Of a stretch of 21,690 bases of DNA, positions 9,461-17,436 are shown piece by piece. The position numbers were made by a program, and so were the translations under genes. This stretch comes from Haplomitrium mnioides (Eukaryota; Marchantiophyta; Haplomitriopsida; Calobryales). The notes beneath the pieces were generated by a model, which was not told the origin of the DNA, made no database searches, and saw nothing but the letters and a program-made list of their open reading frames with translations. Position 1 is the first letter of the stretch. Every line of letters begins with the position of its first letter. The DNA lies in assembly GCA_049999725.1 (NCBI GenBank), contig JBNGIS010015817.1, positions 1 through 21,690 of the forward strand, given 5' to 3'.

Positions 9461-10908
9461 AGTTCATTTGACATACATAACATAGCGTACAACATAACGT
9501 AGCATATGAGAGAGGAAAGGTGGATGGATGCAAATAACATGACAGAGAGCTAAAAGGTAATACATTTAACTTTATATACTATGTGTCACTCCTTCAACAA
9601 CAATCCAAAGCAAGGTATTGATATTCCTCCGAACAATGTCAAGTTTTATAATTCCATATCTCCCTAGCTTCCTTCCGAAAATCCATCCTACTTACTACTC
9701 AAGGTGTACTTTGTGCGGTCTTCACCTTGTGGAGTCAACACAAAGCTTCGAACCCTCCAGCCTCATCATGTATGGCAGTGACAAGCTGCACAACTCCCTG
9801 CTGGTGTCATTAGTTCCCGACAATAGGTTTTGATCATCGATCTTCATGCTGAGTTTCTGCCACTCTCCGGAGGTAACGGGAAAACTCAGCCATGATGATG
9901 CCTTGCACTTCAAGAACCTTCCTCTCCACTCCAACTCAACAAATAACAATCAAATGAACAAGTAATCTTCCAACTCCATCTACAGCAAACTCTCACAAAT
10001 GCAGCCTCGGCCTGATTTCTCTCTCCTTTTTAGTTTTCCGGTCTCAACTTCTAGCTAGACCAGCAACAAACACACTCATGCCTATAACAAAATACTCCAC
10101 AATCCCAACCTCCTTTTTACCCTTGCTGGCTATAGAACAAAGTCTTCAACTTTGCTGTCTGCTCTATCTCCTCTTTCCATCTCAACACCAGGCTTGACAG
10201 ATTTTGTGCTATGCAAAATTCTTGCCCAGGCCACTCTTGATCGAACAATTAGACAAATTTCCTGTATTGGTCAACTTCTAGAACTTCCACCTCTTCAATA
10301 GGCTTCAAACCTGCAAAGGCGCTTTCCTCTTTCCCTCTTCTTCATTGACACATTCAACAATCTCAATTCTTTCTTCACTAATGTGACCTTGCTGATCTGA
10401 GACAGACCACAGCTCTTGCTCCCACATTGGCACACATACCCACCACTTTGAAGGATCTGAAAAGGACAGGCGCCAGAGTTACTTCATACTGTTTCCACAA
10501 TCTTGATTTTTCATCTATTCTCCTTTTCAGATCTAAGTGCTCGGCTTCTTTCAATTTCTCCTTTATACTCCTCTGGTTGAAAAGTACAAAAAATCCCCTT
10601 GAAATGCCACATTCTCAGAATTCTTCTGGTTAGTAGAAGCTGGCTTCCAATCTCGAGCAACACCTCCCAAGCCCAGACTACTATGGGCCATGACCCAATT
10701 TGACTAGATGTTTCCACTGCCTACTCCATGAGTTCCAATCTTCACATTCACATGTGATTCTCTCACTTCCCCACCTCGTGCTAGAATAGCTCTCGCCCTT
10801 ACATGACCACAAGCATATGGGCAACTCGAACCAAAGCTGGTCTTCCATCCAAAGCAATGTGGCGTAGACATGGTGACTTGCTCTTACCAAACATAAAGCA
10901 GATGGAAT
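9461..10908 (-). other. Unidentified part of the insertion, left of UPF1
   Basis: No gene is recognised. On the minus strand the UPF1 match ends at 10909 and a different sequence follows without a break. Open stretches at 10681-10908, 10511-10717 and 9722-9949 have mixed composition and could be parts of further captured genes or untranslated regions, but none matches a family that I know. The plus strand is C-rich with many CTTC and CTCC words, as elsewhere in the insertion. Confidence 0.4.
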
Positions 10909-11979
10909 CTGTAGCCGTATTGGTTTCACCCCAAGCAGCACCAGTCGCTCAAATAGAGACTGAGACAAACCAGCATGTGCTGCTTTCTTGCACATGATTA
11001 CAGGACCCAACTAGCAGTGATCACCTGCCAAAACAACCTGCTTAACACTCAAGACCAGAGGAATTGTGCATTCAGGTTCAATTGCTTGTGTTGACTCATC
11101 TATCAGAACTTGACAAAATCTAAAATTAGACAAACGTGGGTCACCAGCACCCACACATGTACAACAAATGACATCTGCACTCTAAGTAGTTTCCTTCTCT
11201 GTTGCTTGCTTCAAGGCCTTATACTTTTTTACATCTGCACTTGATAGTTCACCCTGCTCATCTTTCAACATCTGCAGCTTGTGTAACTCGCTTTTATCAT
11301 GGGTATCCAAATGTCTCACCTAATAATGGAGTGTCAGGTGCTCCACCGGGGAGCTCACAACTTCCCTGATTTTGCACAGAGTCTCACCACCTTCAACCTG
11401 TGGCACTAATTTTCTCTACAAGCTGATCCACATCAACATTACTCAAAGCACAGACAATGACCTACCCCTGGCTCTGCTTAGCTAGGTGATACATAATAGC
11501 TGCTAAAGTTACAGCCTTCCCCATTCCAAGTGGACCTTGTATCAAACTCATGAGCTTTTGCAAAACACCTTTTACAGCATACACCTGTGAGGCATTCAGC
11601 TCAGGAAGACCTGGAGCTCCAATCCGCCAAGGTAGTATATTCCGCTTAGTTTTCAACTCAAGTTCATGTCCTAACAGACGATGATAGATATACCCGTTGA
11701 CACTAGTTTCATTCACAAAAAACGTCTTCATGGCAGCCTGCATGCGATCAAAACTAGTACTTTTCCAAATGAAGTCCACACTAAAATTGTGGTTGACATC
11801 TATGGGAACTCCCTGGCTTGCTCAAAGCTCAAGTACAACCTCCTCTTGCGTTGTGAGCTTGATCACATGACCCACGGACTGCCAAACAAAATGTGTTCCA
11901 TCTCTAGAGAAGCAAAGCCGCAATTCATCTCCAGGTACCAACTGAAGTTCATTGTCTTCCTTTGGGAAGACAAAATATG
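10909..11979 (-). pseudogene. UPF1: UPF1 RNA helicase fragment, intronless
   Basis: UPF1 is the ATP-dependent RNA helicase of nonsense-mediated mRNA decay. The minus strand from 11979 encodes about 357 codons collinear with plant UPF1: YFVFPKEDNELQLVPGDELR (regulatory domain 1B), [20 protein letters not shown]-like [25 protein letters not shown], then helicase domain 1A. Walker A reads [10 protein letters not shown] instead of GPPGTGKTVT; the Walker B/DEAD-like IDESTQA is intact at about 11094. The last matching residues are GVKPIRLQ, ending at 10909, just before the expected QYRMHP. Stops occur, for example after AKQSQG (11462-11464) and in GDHC*LGP (Gln lost), and one or two frame slips lie near 11400. 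UPF1 genes have many introns but none is present here, so a cDNA origin is likely. Upstream it runs into the N gap. Helicase domain 2A is absent. Confidence 0.92.
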
Positions 11980-12079
11980 NNNNNNNNNNNNNNNNNNNNN
12001 NNNNNNNNNNNNNNNNNNNNNNNNNNNNNNNNNNNNNNNNNNNNNNNNNNNNNNNNNNNNNNNNNNNNNNNNNNNNNNN
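11980..12079. other. Assembly gap of exactly 100 N
   Basis: A run of exactly 100 N is the usual placeholder for a gap of unknown size. It lies between the UPF1 fragment and the RPN7 fragment, so their true distance and adjacency are not established. Confidence 0.98.
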
Positions 12080-12120
12080 CTCAATTGCTTGCTTAACCCA
12101 TCCTTGTATCAACCTATTGT
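12080..12120 (-). other. Unassigned 41 bp between gap and RPN7 match
   Basis: On the minus strand this follows RVSLK of RPN7. One frame reads GWVKQAIE, which matches neither RPN7 nor the UPF1 region that I recognise. It may begin a further captured fragment hidden by the gap. Confidence 0.4.
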
Positions 12121-12560
12121 TTTAAGGGATACTCTGACCAAGGAAATGATGCTACTAAGTACTATATAGAGTATAAAAGTGTCATAAGAAAACAATTCAT
12201 AAGTTGTAAAAGTTGAAATAGAGTCCAAGAAAAGTTGTGCCGCCTTCTTGAAATTTTGTGTGGCCATATAAAACAAGCCTTCATACACCTTTAGTCGATT
12301 CTTCCTTTCACAGTCACCTCCTTCATCAAACAAGCTCTTTGCTTTATCAATATTTTTTGAAATAAGATCAAAATCTAAGTCGAAAAATCCAAACCGCAAG
12401 GTGTGGAACACCAAATCCATTTTCTACCCCACTGCCACAGTCTTAGCTTCAATTATCTTCACTGCTCAAGTGACTTCTCTTTATCCTCAATTCGAATGAA
12501 GAAGAGAGCCTTTGCAAGTAACGCTTCTCGAACCTCACTTTCACCTAAGTTCTCTTCTAC
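12121..12560 (-). pseudogene. RPN7: 26S proteasome subunit RPN7 (PSMD6) fragment
   Basis: RPN7 is a PCI-domain scaffold subunit of the proteasome lid. The minus strand encodes about 145 codons of it. The first part (about 12560-12450) gives ENLGESEVREALLAKALFFI, then a slip or stop near 12450. The second part (12420-12121) gives MDLVFHTLRFGFFDLDFDL, then KSLFDEGGDCERKNRLKVYE, KAAQLFLDSISTFTTYE and ending RVSLK. No intron interrupts it. Before it, in the same strand, comes a PPR fragment; after it 41 bp and the gap. The C-terminal PCI/winged-helix half is missing. The copy is dead because of frame breaks and missing ends; the residues that remain are well conserved, so capture was not extremely ancient. 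Confidence 0.92.
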
Positions 12561-12790
12561 ATCCTCTAAACTTCTACATTTTGCATGCATGTCCACTAGC
12601 GTATTACCCACATATACATTAGTCGCACAACATTTTGAATAAGATGCATATGGATAGCTCTACCTTCTTCCAGAGCCATTATACTAGCACAAGCATTCAA
12701 TACAAATACAAAGGTAACCGGGTTTGGCTTCACATCCTCTTGCATCACTAAAAACTATTCCAGCAATGACTAGCCACCAAAATTGAGCCT
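12561..12790 (-). pseudogene. Pentatricopeptide-repeat (PPR) protein fragment
   Basis: PPR proteins bind organellar RNA. The minus strand shows the characteristic plant PLS-type sequence MQEDVKPNPVTFVFVLNACA (about 12755-12695), then ALEEGRAIHMHLIQ (about 12680-12640). After a one-base slip comes NVYVGNTLVDMHAKCRSLED (about 12620-12561). This covers about two repeats. The last residues run directly into RPN7 without a linker. Which PPR gene it came from cannot be told. Upstream (12791-12990) open stretches continue but are not clearly PPR. Confidence 0.87.
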
Positions 12791-13036
12791 GGCAGCTCGC
12801 TGGCCCTCTATAGAAAATAAAAACATAATCATCCTTGCTCTATTCAAATTCTGCCTTGCATGAGGGTGAGTCCTCTGCAAAAGATGATGATGCCTCCTTC
12901 TACAAGATTTCCACTTCAGACCTGAAATTGTCAATGCTGCCCAACTGCTTGATTGAACTGCTTCTTCGAAAATGACAGCAGTAGCCACTCATTCCAGCAA
13001 GCACAAGACATCGTGATCAACTCAAGGATATGCATG
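12791..13036 (-). other. Unidentified part of the insertion
   Basis: The minus strand has open stretches of about 70 codons (12770-12988) with a Ser/Glu/Asp-rich alternative frame. I recognise no family. It may be another captured exon. Confidence 0.35.
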
Positions 13037-13318
13037 CTAGATCACTCCCTCCTTCATCAAATCCACTTGCTCATTTCCGGCCGTGAAAACAATGACACTA
13101 GTGTCGTCTTCATCACTTTCATATAAAGTGTGCCCTGCAATGCCAGGTCCACCTTTATGAAGACAGATTTTTTGAGAGCATTCAGGGCTGCCATTTTGTG
13201 AGATCAACCTTATCTTCAATGTGTTTGAACTTGCCCCTCCCTCAGGCACTATATTGTCCATGTCCTCCACATTCGGTCTTGGCTCTTCTGTTGCAAACGT
13301 GTTCACATTAGGATCCAC
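13037..13318 (-). pseudogene. Unidentified captured coding fragment
   Basis: An uninterrupted 93-codon frame on the minus strand starts MDPNVNTFATEEPRPNVEDM and includes LKIRLISQNGSPE, ESDEDDTSVIVFTAG and VDLMKEGVI. The composition is protein-like (acidic, balanced), unlike the neighbouring noise. It abuts 13322-13528 in the same frame with one stop between them. No family is recognised. In this insertion it is most likely a piece of another host gene. Confidence 0.4.
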
Positions 13319-13321
13319 TCC

Positions 13322-13528
13322 TTAGACATGCAAACTGTGTAATGGGCTGCATCTTTGAGCATATGCAATGACATAATCATGAACCACTCCATCAAAAGTT
13401 TCTAACCAAATGGTCGATTGAATCAAAGGCATAGAGTTTCTTGTTGGTATTGTGCTCTTGGTCATTACCGGGACAGCAAAGGAATCCACCTCTTCCTCGA
13501 GCTTTGTCTTCACAAGCCAATATGCCAT
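13322..13528 (-). pseudogene. Possible SKP1-like N-terminal fragment
   Basis: The minus-strand frame of 68 codons contains STIWLETFDGVVHD (about 13422-13381). This resembles the N-terminal strand of SKP1/ASK proteins, in particular the SKP1-like 20/21 type (WLxTxDGxxxxV), which link cullin-1 to F-box proteins. Only about 14 residues match; the helix that should follow (EVAMFCPM-like) is not evident. The first residues, MAYWLVKT, recall the start of EVE-domain proteins, but nothing supports this further. The call is tentative. Confidence 0.3.
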
Positions 13529-14105
13529 TTTTGCTACCTTACTTTCTTAGGCTTGTGTGCCTAGGAAAAACTCAGAAATCCTTCTCACTAGTGTTGTAAT
13601 GTACAAAAGCCTCCAACCCATAGTTTGTCTTTGACGATCGCAGCTCAAGACACCAAACCCATTCCGCTACTCTCGATACTTGGGTCAAAGAAAACAATAC
13701 TAAGAATGCTGCAAGAATCCCAAGAAAACCAAGCTGGTAATAGAACTCCACCTTGGGCTCGACAGAAGTGCACTCAAAGAATGGAGTAAAAAGCCCTTGA
13801 TATCAGCTCCGCTCTTCTATATTGCTTTTGCTCCCTTGTTTTATCTTTCTTTCCTCGAGTGGCCAGAGCCGAAACAAAAATCTCAAGATCAAGAAAAGAA
13901 AGGTTGTTGTGCCTTCTTGCAGCCACACTGATCACATAAAATGAACAAACTGCTTTCTCTCCTTAGAAATAAAGGCCTTACCCGTGCCCTTCACCTTTCT
14001 CCATGCTGCCACCCTTGACCTCCCCATTCTCTTTCAAATCCTATTTTCCGGCGTGGAATAAGGATCAGGCGCCTTCTTGCTGTTGCCAAGATGAATCAGA
14101 ACCCC
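13529..14105 (-). other. Unidentified part of the insertion with a hydrophobic segment
   Basis: Short minus-strand frames contain a hydrophobic run, LGFLGILAAFLVLFSLTQV (about 13725-13669), followed by RVAEWVWCLELR and further coding-like residues to about 13565. It could be a membrane segment from another captured gene. No family is recognised. The part adjoining NOG1 (13850-14105) shows basic open stretches that may be another exon. Confidence 0.35.
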
Positions 14106-14294
14106 CTAAATTGAGGGAAATCTTCCAATATTAAAGAGACCTTTTCTACCTTGAGCATATAAAAACTGGCAGATTCTAGCGATATTCTTTGTGTACCATC
14201 GTAGGGGTCGGCCGTTGCATCTCTGATAGGATGATGTCCACAAAACCTTGCCGGAAGGCACCACCGTAATCTTCTTGAAATTGTAGAGTGCCAT
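14106..14294 (-). pseudogene. NOG1: NOG1 nucleolar GTPase N-terminal fragment
   Basis: NOG1 is a nucleolar GTP-binding protein needed for 60S ribosome assembly. From the ATG at 14294-14292 the minus strand reads MALYNFKKITVVPSGK, matching the very N-terminus of plant NOG1, including the native start. One base slip later another frame gives FVDIILSEMQRPTPTMVHKE. Further slips bring in RICQFLYA and FYMLKVEK, then LILEDFPQF, equivalent to the family's RIRQFYMRKVK and IIDEFPR. About 60 residues of the N-terminal helical domain are covered; the G domain is absent. Several single-base indels kill it. Upstream sequence might include its 5' leader. Confidence 0.85.
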
Positions 14295-14324
14295 TGCTAG
14301 TCTCCCCACCCACTGTTGCTTGCT

Positions 14325-14660
14325 TCAACACATTCTATCAACATGTCTCTTGTATGCTGACTTAGGTAGCAGGGAAAGTCCAAGAGATCAACCTCGAGAT
14401 CCTCCTAGGCCACATTGTGTTTTTTCAAAGTCCTTTCTAAATGCAGCCTTCTGAGAACAAAAAGAACTTCAGCGTCTATTTCATTTTACAGAACCTCCTC
14501 TGTAGTGTCATCCACATGTCACTTGCCACTCATTTCTTCCACTTCCTGAACCTACTCCTCAATTTTAGCTTCCTCCATTCTTTTCAAAACTCAAAGGCAA
14601 TCAGTCGCAAATTTTTGAATTCTTCAATAGAAACCTCAGCCTTAGGAGGTACACTAAGAT
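14325..14660 (-). pseudogene. Captured coding fragment, weakly DNA primase large subunit-like
   Basis: On the minus strand PPKAEVSIEEFKNLRLIAFE (about 14655-14596) resembles the start of the conserved region of eukaryotic primase large subunit (PPxxxxSLxEFExLAIDR). After a slip the frame reads LKRMEEAKIEE, then VDDTTEEVL, NEIDAEVLFVLRRLHLE and DLLDFPCYLSQHTRDM, with four in-frame stops. It reads like decayed coding sequence. The primase assignment rests on about 20 residues and could be wrong. It runs to within about 30 bp of the NOG1 start. Confidence 0.3.
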
Positions 14661-15303
14661 GGAAAGACAAACTTCCACTCCTCTCTTGAACCATGAATCT
14701 GCAGAAACATCATAAATCGATGACAAATTGTGTTTTGGTGCACGCAAATGCCCGAGCAACTGTACCGCTTACATGATGAGTGAGCTCTGCCTCCTCTCTT
14801 CTTCTTCTTTTTTCTGTAAAAGACTATTAAGAGCATGCAAGAGGCAGAGCTGAAGACCCTGTAGCTGGTGATACACAACCTTTCCACCGCCTCCAATATC
14901 GTCTTAACGTTCTCCAATTTTAGAGTTTTCTTACCAATTGTGGCGGCCCTATCCTCCATTATAGATCCATACAATTCAAAATATTTTCAGCCTCCAGCAA
15001 GCTCTTCTCAATCCTCCAACAAACTCAACCTGAGAATTGAAAACAAAATCTACTTCAGCAATTACCCTCAGATCCTTGATATTGCATGCTCCTTTGAATT
15101 TTCAACACAAACTCGCGAGTCTTCATTGTCCTCAATTGCTTTGACCTTCTGGGTTTTGTTCTGACACATGGCAGAATAACACTTTCCTATAGCTAGAAGA
15201 TGCCACTTTGTTGCTCTCATATGATTGTGCTCCTCGTTGTGCTCCTGCAAAGCTCTTCCACAAGCTTCCTCAATCGCCTATCTTTTGACCTAACAGAACT
15301 ATA
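14661..15303 (-). other. Unidentified right end of the insertion
   Basis: Minus-strand open frames at 15068-15250 (HLLAIGKCYSAMCQ...) and 14654-14974 (YGSIMEDRAATIGKKTLKLE, then TILEAVERL) have coding-like composition with breaks. I cannot name a family. A (TTC/TTT) tract at 14795-14815 interrupts the second. The right border with the retrotransposon is near 15303. Confidence 0.35.
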
Positions 15304-15837
15304 AGAAATCTAGACACACTGAAGCAGAATGTCCAATCCCACTTGTGACAAAAATGATGGTAAATTTAGTATGCAAAGCCACCAACACCTAAACCAGAGG
15401 TGAGGATGCTGGTGGAGGAACAAGTAGTGGAGATTCCCTTGTTCAAAGTGAAAACTAGGAGTAAGAGCAAGGAAAAGAAGAGACAAAGCTGGGGTGAATT
15501 AGTAGGAGGAAGTCTTAAGGCTGTTGTGGAACATAAGAAGGATCCAGAATATAATAGGAATGATCCTAAGTATTTTCAAGATATTTTAAAAGAGGTCTCC
15601 AGAGAGCTGCAAAAAGAACTCCAAGAGAAGAGGGACCATGAAGATAGAATGGAAAAGCAAAGAGAGATGGAAGAGGAGAGAGTGAGGAAAGATACATGTA
15701 GAAAAGATGGGACTGGTTTACCTTTCGAGGGAGTAAAAGTCGATGAATTGGATTTGGACTACAATGCGGCTTTGGATGTACAGAGGATGCTAGCCAATGT
15801 AATTGTGGGGCAAATACTGAGGATGTCTGCATCATAG
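15304..15837 (+). pseudogene. Retrotransposon gag-pol linker after the insertion
   Basis: Element coding resumes with RHTEAECPIPLVTKMMVN (about 15310-15362), the second half of a zinc knuckle. After a frame break it continues from 15400 (VEEQVVEIPLFKVKTRSKSK) into a charged, coiled-coil-like stretch rich in Glu, Lys and Arg (about 15580-15700). It ends at the TAG of 15835-15837 and continues in the same frame into protease. This is the usual linker between gag and protease in such elements. Confidence 0.65.
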
Positions 15838-16745
15838 AGTAAAAAGTTAAGGATGTTGACTAGCGCAAGAAAAAGAAGGTATAGGCTACCTAAGGTGTCA
15901 GTTCCTGTATCGTTTTTTCCAATAAGAACTATTCAAGAGGAGATGCAAGAATATGGAGTTCCAAAGGTGGAGATTCAAATAAAAGGATGCAGTGTGACGA
16001 ATGTACCGATTGATGGTAGTTCAGGGAAGAATATTATGGTGTTGGAAACTATGGAGGCAGTGAGGTTCAGCCACATGGATAAAACACCTCAAGTATTGAG
16101 ATTGGCATATCAGAGAAGACTGATCCCTAAAGGAGTTTTGAAAGGCGTAAAGACTGTGATTGGAGGGAGAGAGTTCATTTTGGATTCTACAGTCATAAAC
16201 CTTGAATCAAAATCAACATATCCTATACTATTGGGACAGCTTTAGCTGTATCAAGCTAAAGTAGTGGAAGATTGGGGAAGGAGAGAGATCCGATTTGGAA
16301 CCAAACCCAAGGCAAAACTATCCTGAGGAGAACCTCCCTATCAAGGAGAAACTCAGACAGTAGAGGAGTATACCTCAGACCAGTCTATAGTTTATGATGG
16401 GTCTATATTAGAGTCAGAAGAAGAAGCTGATCATAATCCAGAATTGTGGTTACAAGAGGACGATACACCAATTGCTCACTTAGCTTAAGAGTATTGTGAG
16501 GAATTGGGTGTCTGTAATCCCACTTTTCTTGGTTGGACTGATGAAGAATTTATTAAGTAAAGTTTATGTAGTGACAAAAAAGGAGGTGACTTCGAGATGT
16601 TCGCGTTATTTGCAGGTGAAGATGAGAAAGTGCTTGAGCTGATTATGGAGCAGATCACGACGCATAATGTGGAAAGAGAACAACAATATAGTGCAATACA
16701 AGTGAGTTCCAATGATCTTGAAAAGATGTTATTTTATGTAATGAA
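15838..16745 (+). pseudogene. pol: Retropepsin-like protease and linker to RT, broken
   Basis: The protease would cleave the gag-pol polyprotein. The same frame as the preceding linker shows VPKVEIQIKGCSV, then the active-site loop VPIDGSSGKNIM (about 16003-16038), where this type of element usually has IDGGSG. The flap-like TPQVLRLA follows (about 16087), and ESKSTYPILLGQL near 16210-16242. A TAG at 16243-16245 falls where the family has Trp (GRPWLY). More stops follow at about 16324, 16486 and 16558. The linker to RT is acidic, with LEKMLFYVMN at its end. Confidence 0.8.
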
Positions 16746-17430
16746 TTGGATGAGGAAGAGAGAAAAATATATAAAGCTCTCTTGATAGAGTTCCAAGATG
16801 TGTTTGCCTGGTCCTACAAAGACTTAAAGGGAGTACCTACTGAACTCTGTGAGCATAGAATCTATTTGGAGGAGGGAGTCGTGCTTGTTAGACAAAGGCA
16901 ATACCACCTAAATCCTAAATATTCTTTGCTAATGAAAGAAGAGTTGGATAAACTATTGGCTACAAACTTTATTTATGCAGTACCCTATAGTGAATGAGTG
17001 TTGCCAATAGTGATAGTCATGAAGAAAATTAGAAAAATCAGGGTGTGCCAAGATTTCAGGAAATTAAATCATGCCACTAAAAAGGATTTCTATCCTTTAC
17101 CATTCAATGACACTATCCTAGACCAAGTGGCAGGAGCTGAATGTTACACATTTTTAGATGGATTCTCTGGCTATAACCAAGTGAGTATCCATCCTGAAGA
17201 TAGACCTAAAACTACCTTTACTATAGATTGGGGAACATATGCTTATAATGTGATGCCTTTTGGGCTATGTAATGCCTTAGCCACTTTTCAAATAGCTATG
17301 ACACAAATTTTTAAACCGTATTTGAGAGATTTCATAGAAATATTTCTAGATGGCTTTTTGTGTATATGGATCAAAGGAGGATCACCCTAGTCATTTGAGA
17401 AAGACTTTTGAGAGATATAGATGGGGATAG
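16746..17430 (+). pseudogene. pol: Reverse transcriptase domain, broken active site
   Basis: The domain starts DEEERKIYKALLIEFQDVFA (16749) and shows LNPKYSLLMKEELDKLL, KIRVCQDFRKLNHATKKDFY (about 17028-17090) and motif A FLDGFSGYNQV (about 17152). PFGLCNALATFQ lies near 17260. The catalytic YVDD box reads FLDGF (17343-17357): the second Asp is replaced by Gly (GGC 17352-17354). Directly after it a T5 run (17355-17359) carries a one-base slip, and the continuing frame reads FCVYGSKEDHPSHLRKTFER. A TGA at 16995-16997 replaces the Trp of SEWVSPIV-type motifs, and another stop is near 17431. It cannot make active enzyme. Confidence 0.92.
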
Positions 17431-17436
17431 TTAGGA

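Larger units (their letters stand above)
9461..15303 (-). mobile_element. 5.8-kb foreign insertion made of antisense host-gene fragments
   Basis: Retrotransposon coding stops in a gag knuckle near 9460 and resumes in another knuckle-like segment (RHTEAECP, about 15310-15333). Between them, every recognisable sequence is a piece of an unrelated plant gene on the minus strand: UPF1, RPN7, a PPR repeat, NOG1 and possibly others. The clear fragments lack introns over long spans and are joined end to end. I looked for terminal inverted repeats, Helitron-type TC/CTRR ends, a poly-A/T tail and matching target duplications near both borders and found none convincing. The boundaries are therefore placed by loss of gag similarity, with an uncertainty of perhaps 100-150 bp on the left. 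It could be a Pack-type or Helitron-like element, or a chimeric retrosequence. A scaffold gap lies inside it. Confidence 0.7.

Noticed and set aside
11822-12112. Single ORF joining GWVKQAIE to UPF1 through the N run
   Set aside because: The frame crosses 100 N of unknown true length, so continuity is artificial.
13504-13528. EVE-domain start (MAYWLVKT)
   Set aside because: Only eight residues match and the following conserved region of EVE proteins is absent.
9461-15303. Capture by template switching during the retrotransposon's own reverse transcription (Bs1-like)
   Set aside because: Switching from element RNA to a packaged host mRNA in minus-strand synthesis should leave the host gene in sense with the element; all recognised fragments are antisense. 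A separate later insertion fits better, though not proven.
9455-15310. Helitron or MULE identity of the insertion
   Set aside because: I found no convincing TC...CTRR ends with a terminal hairpin, no long terminal inverted repeats and no target duplication at the approximate borders. It is left open rather than excluded.
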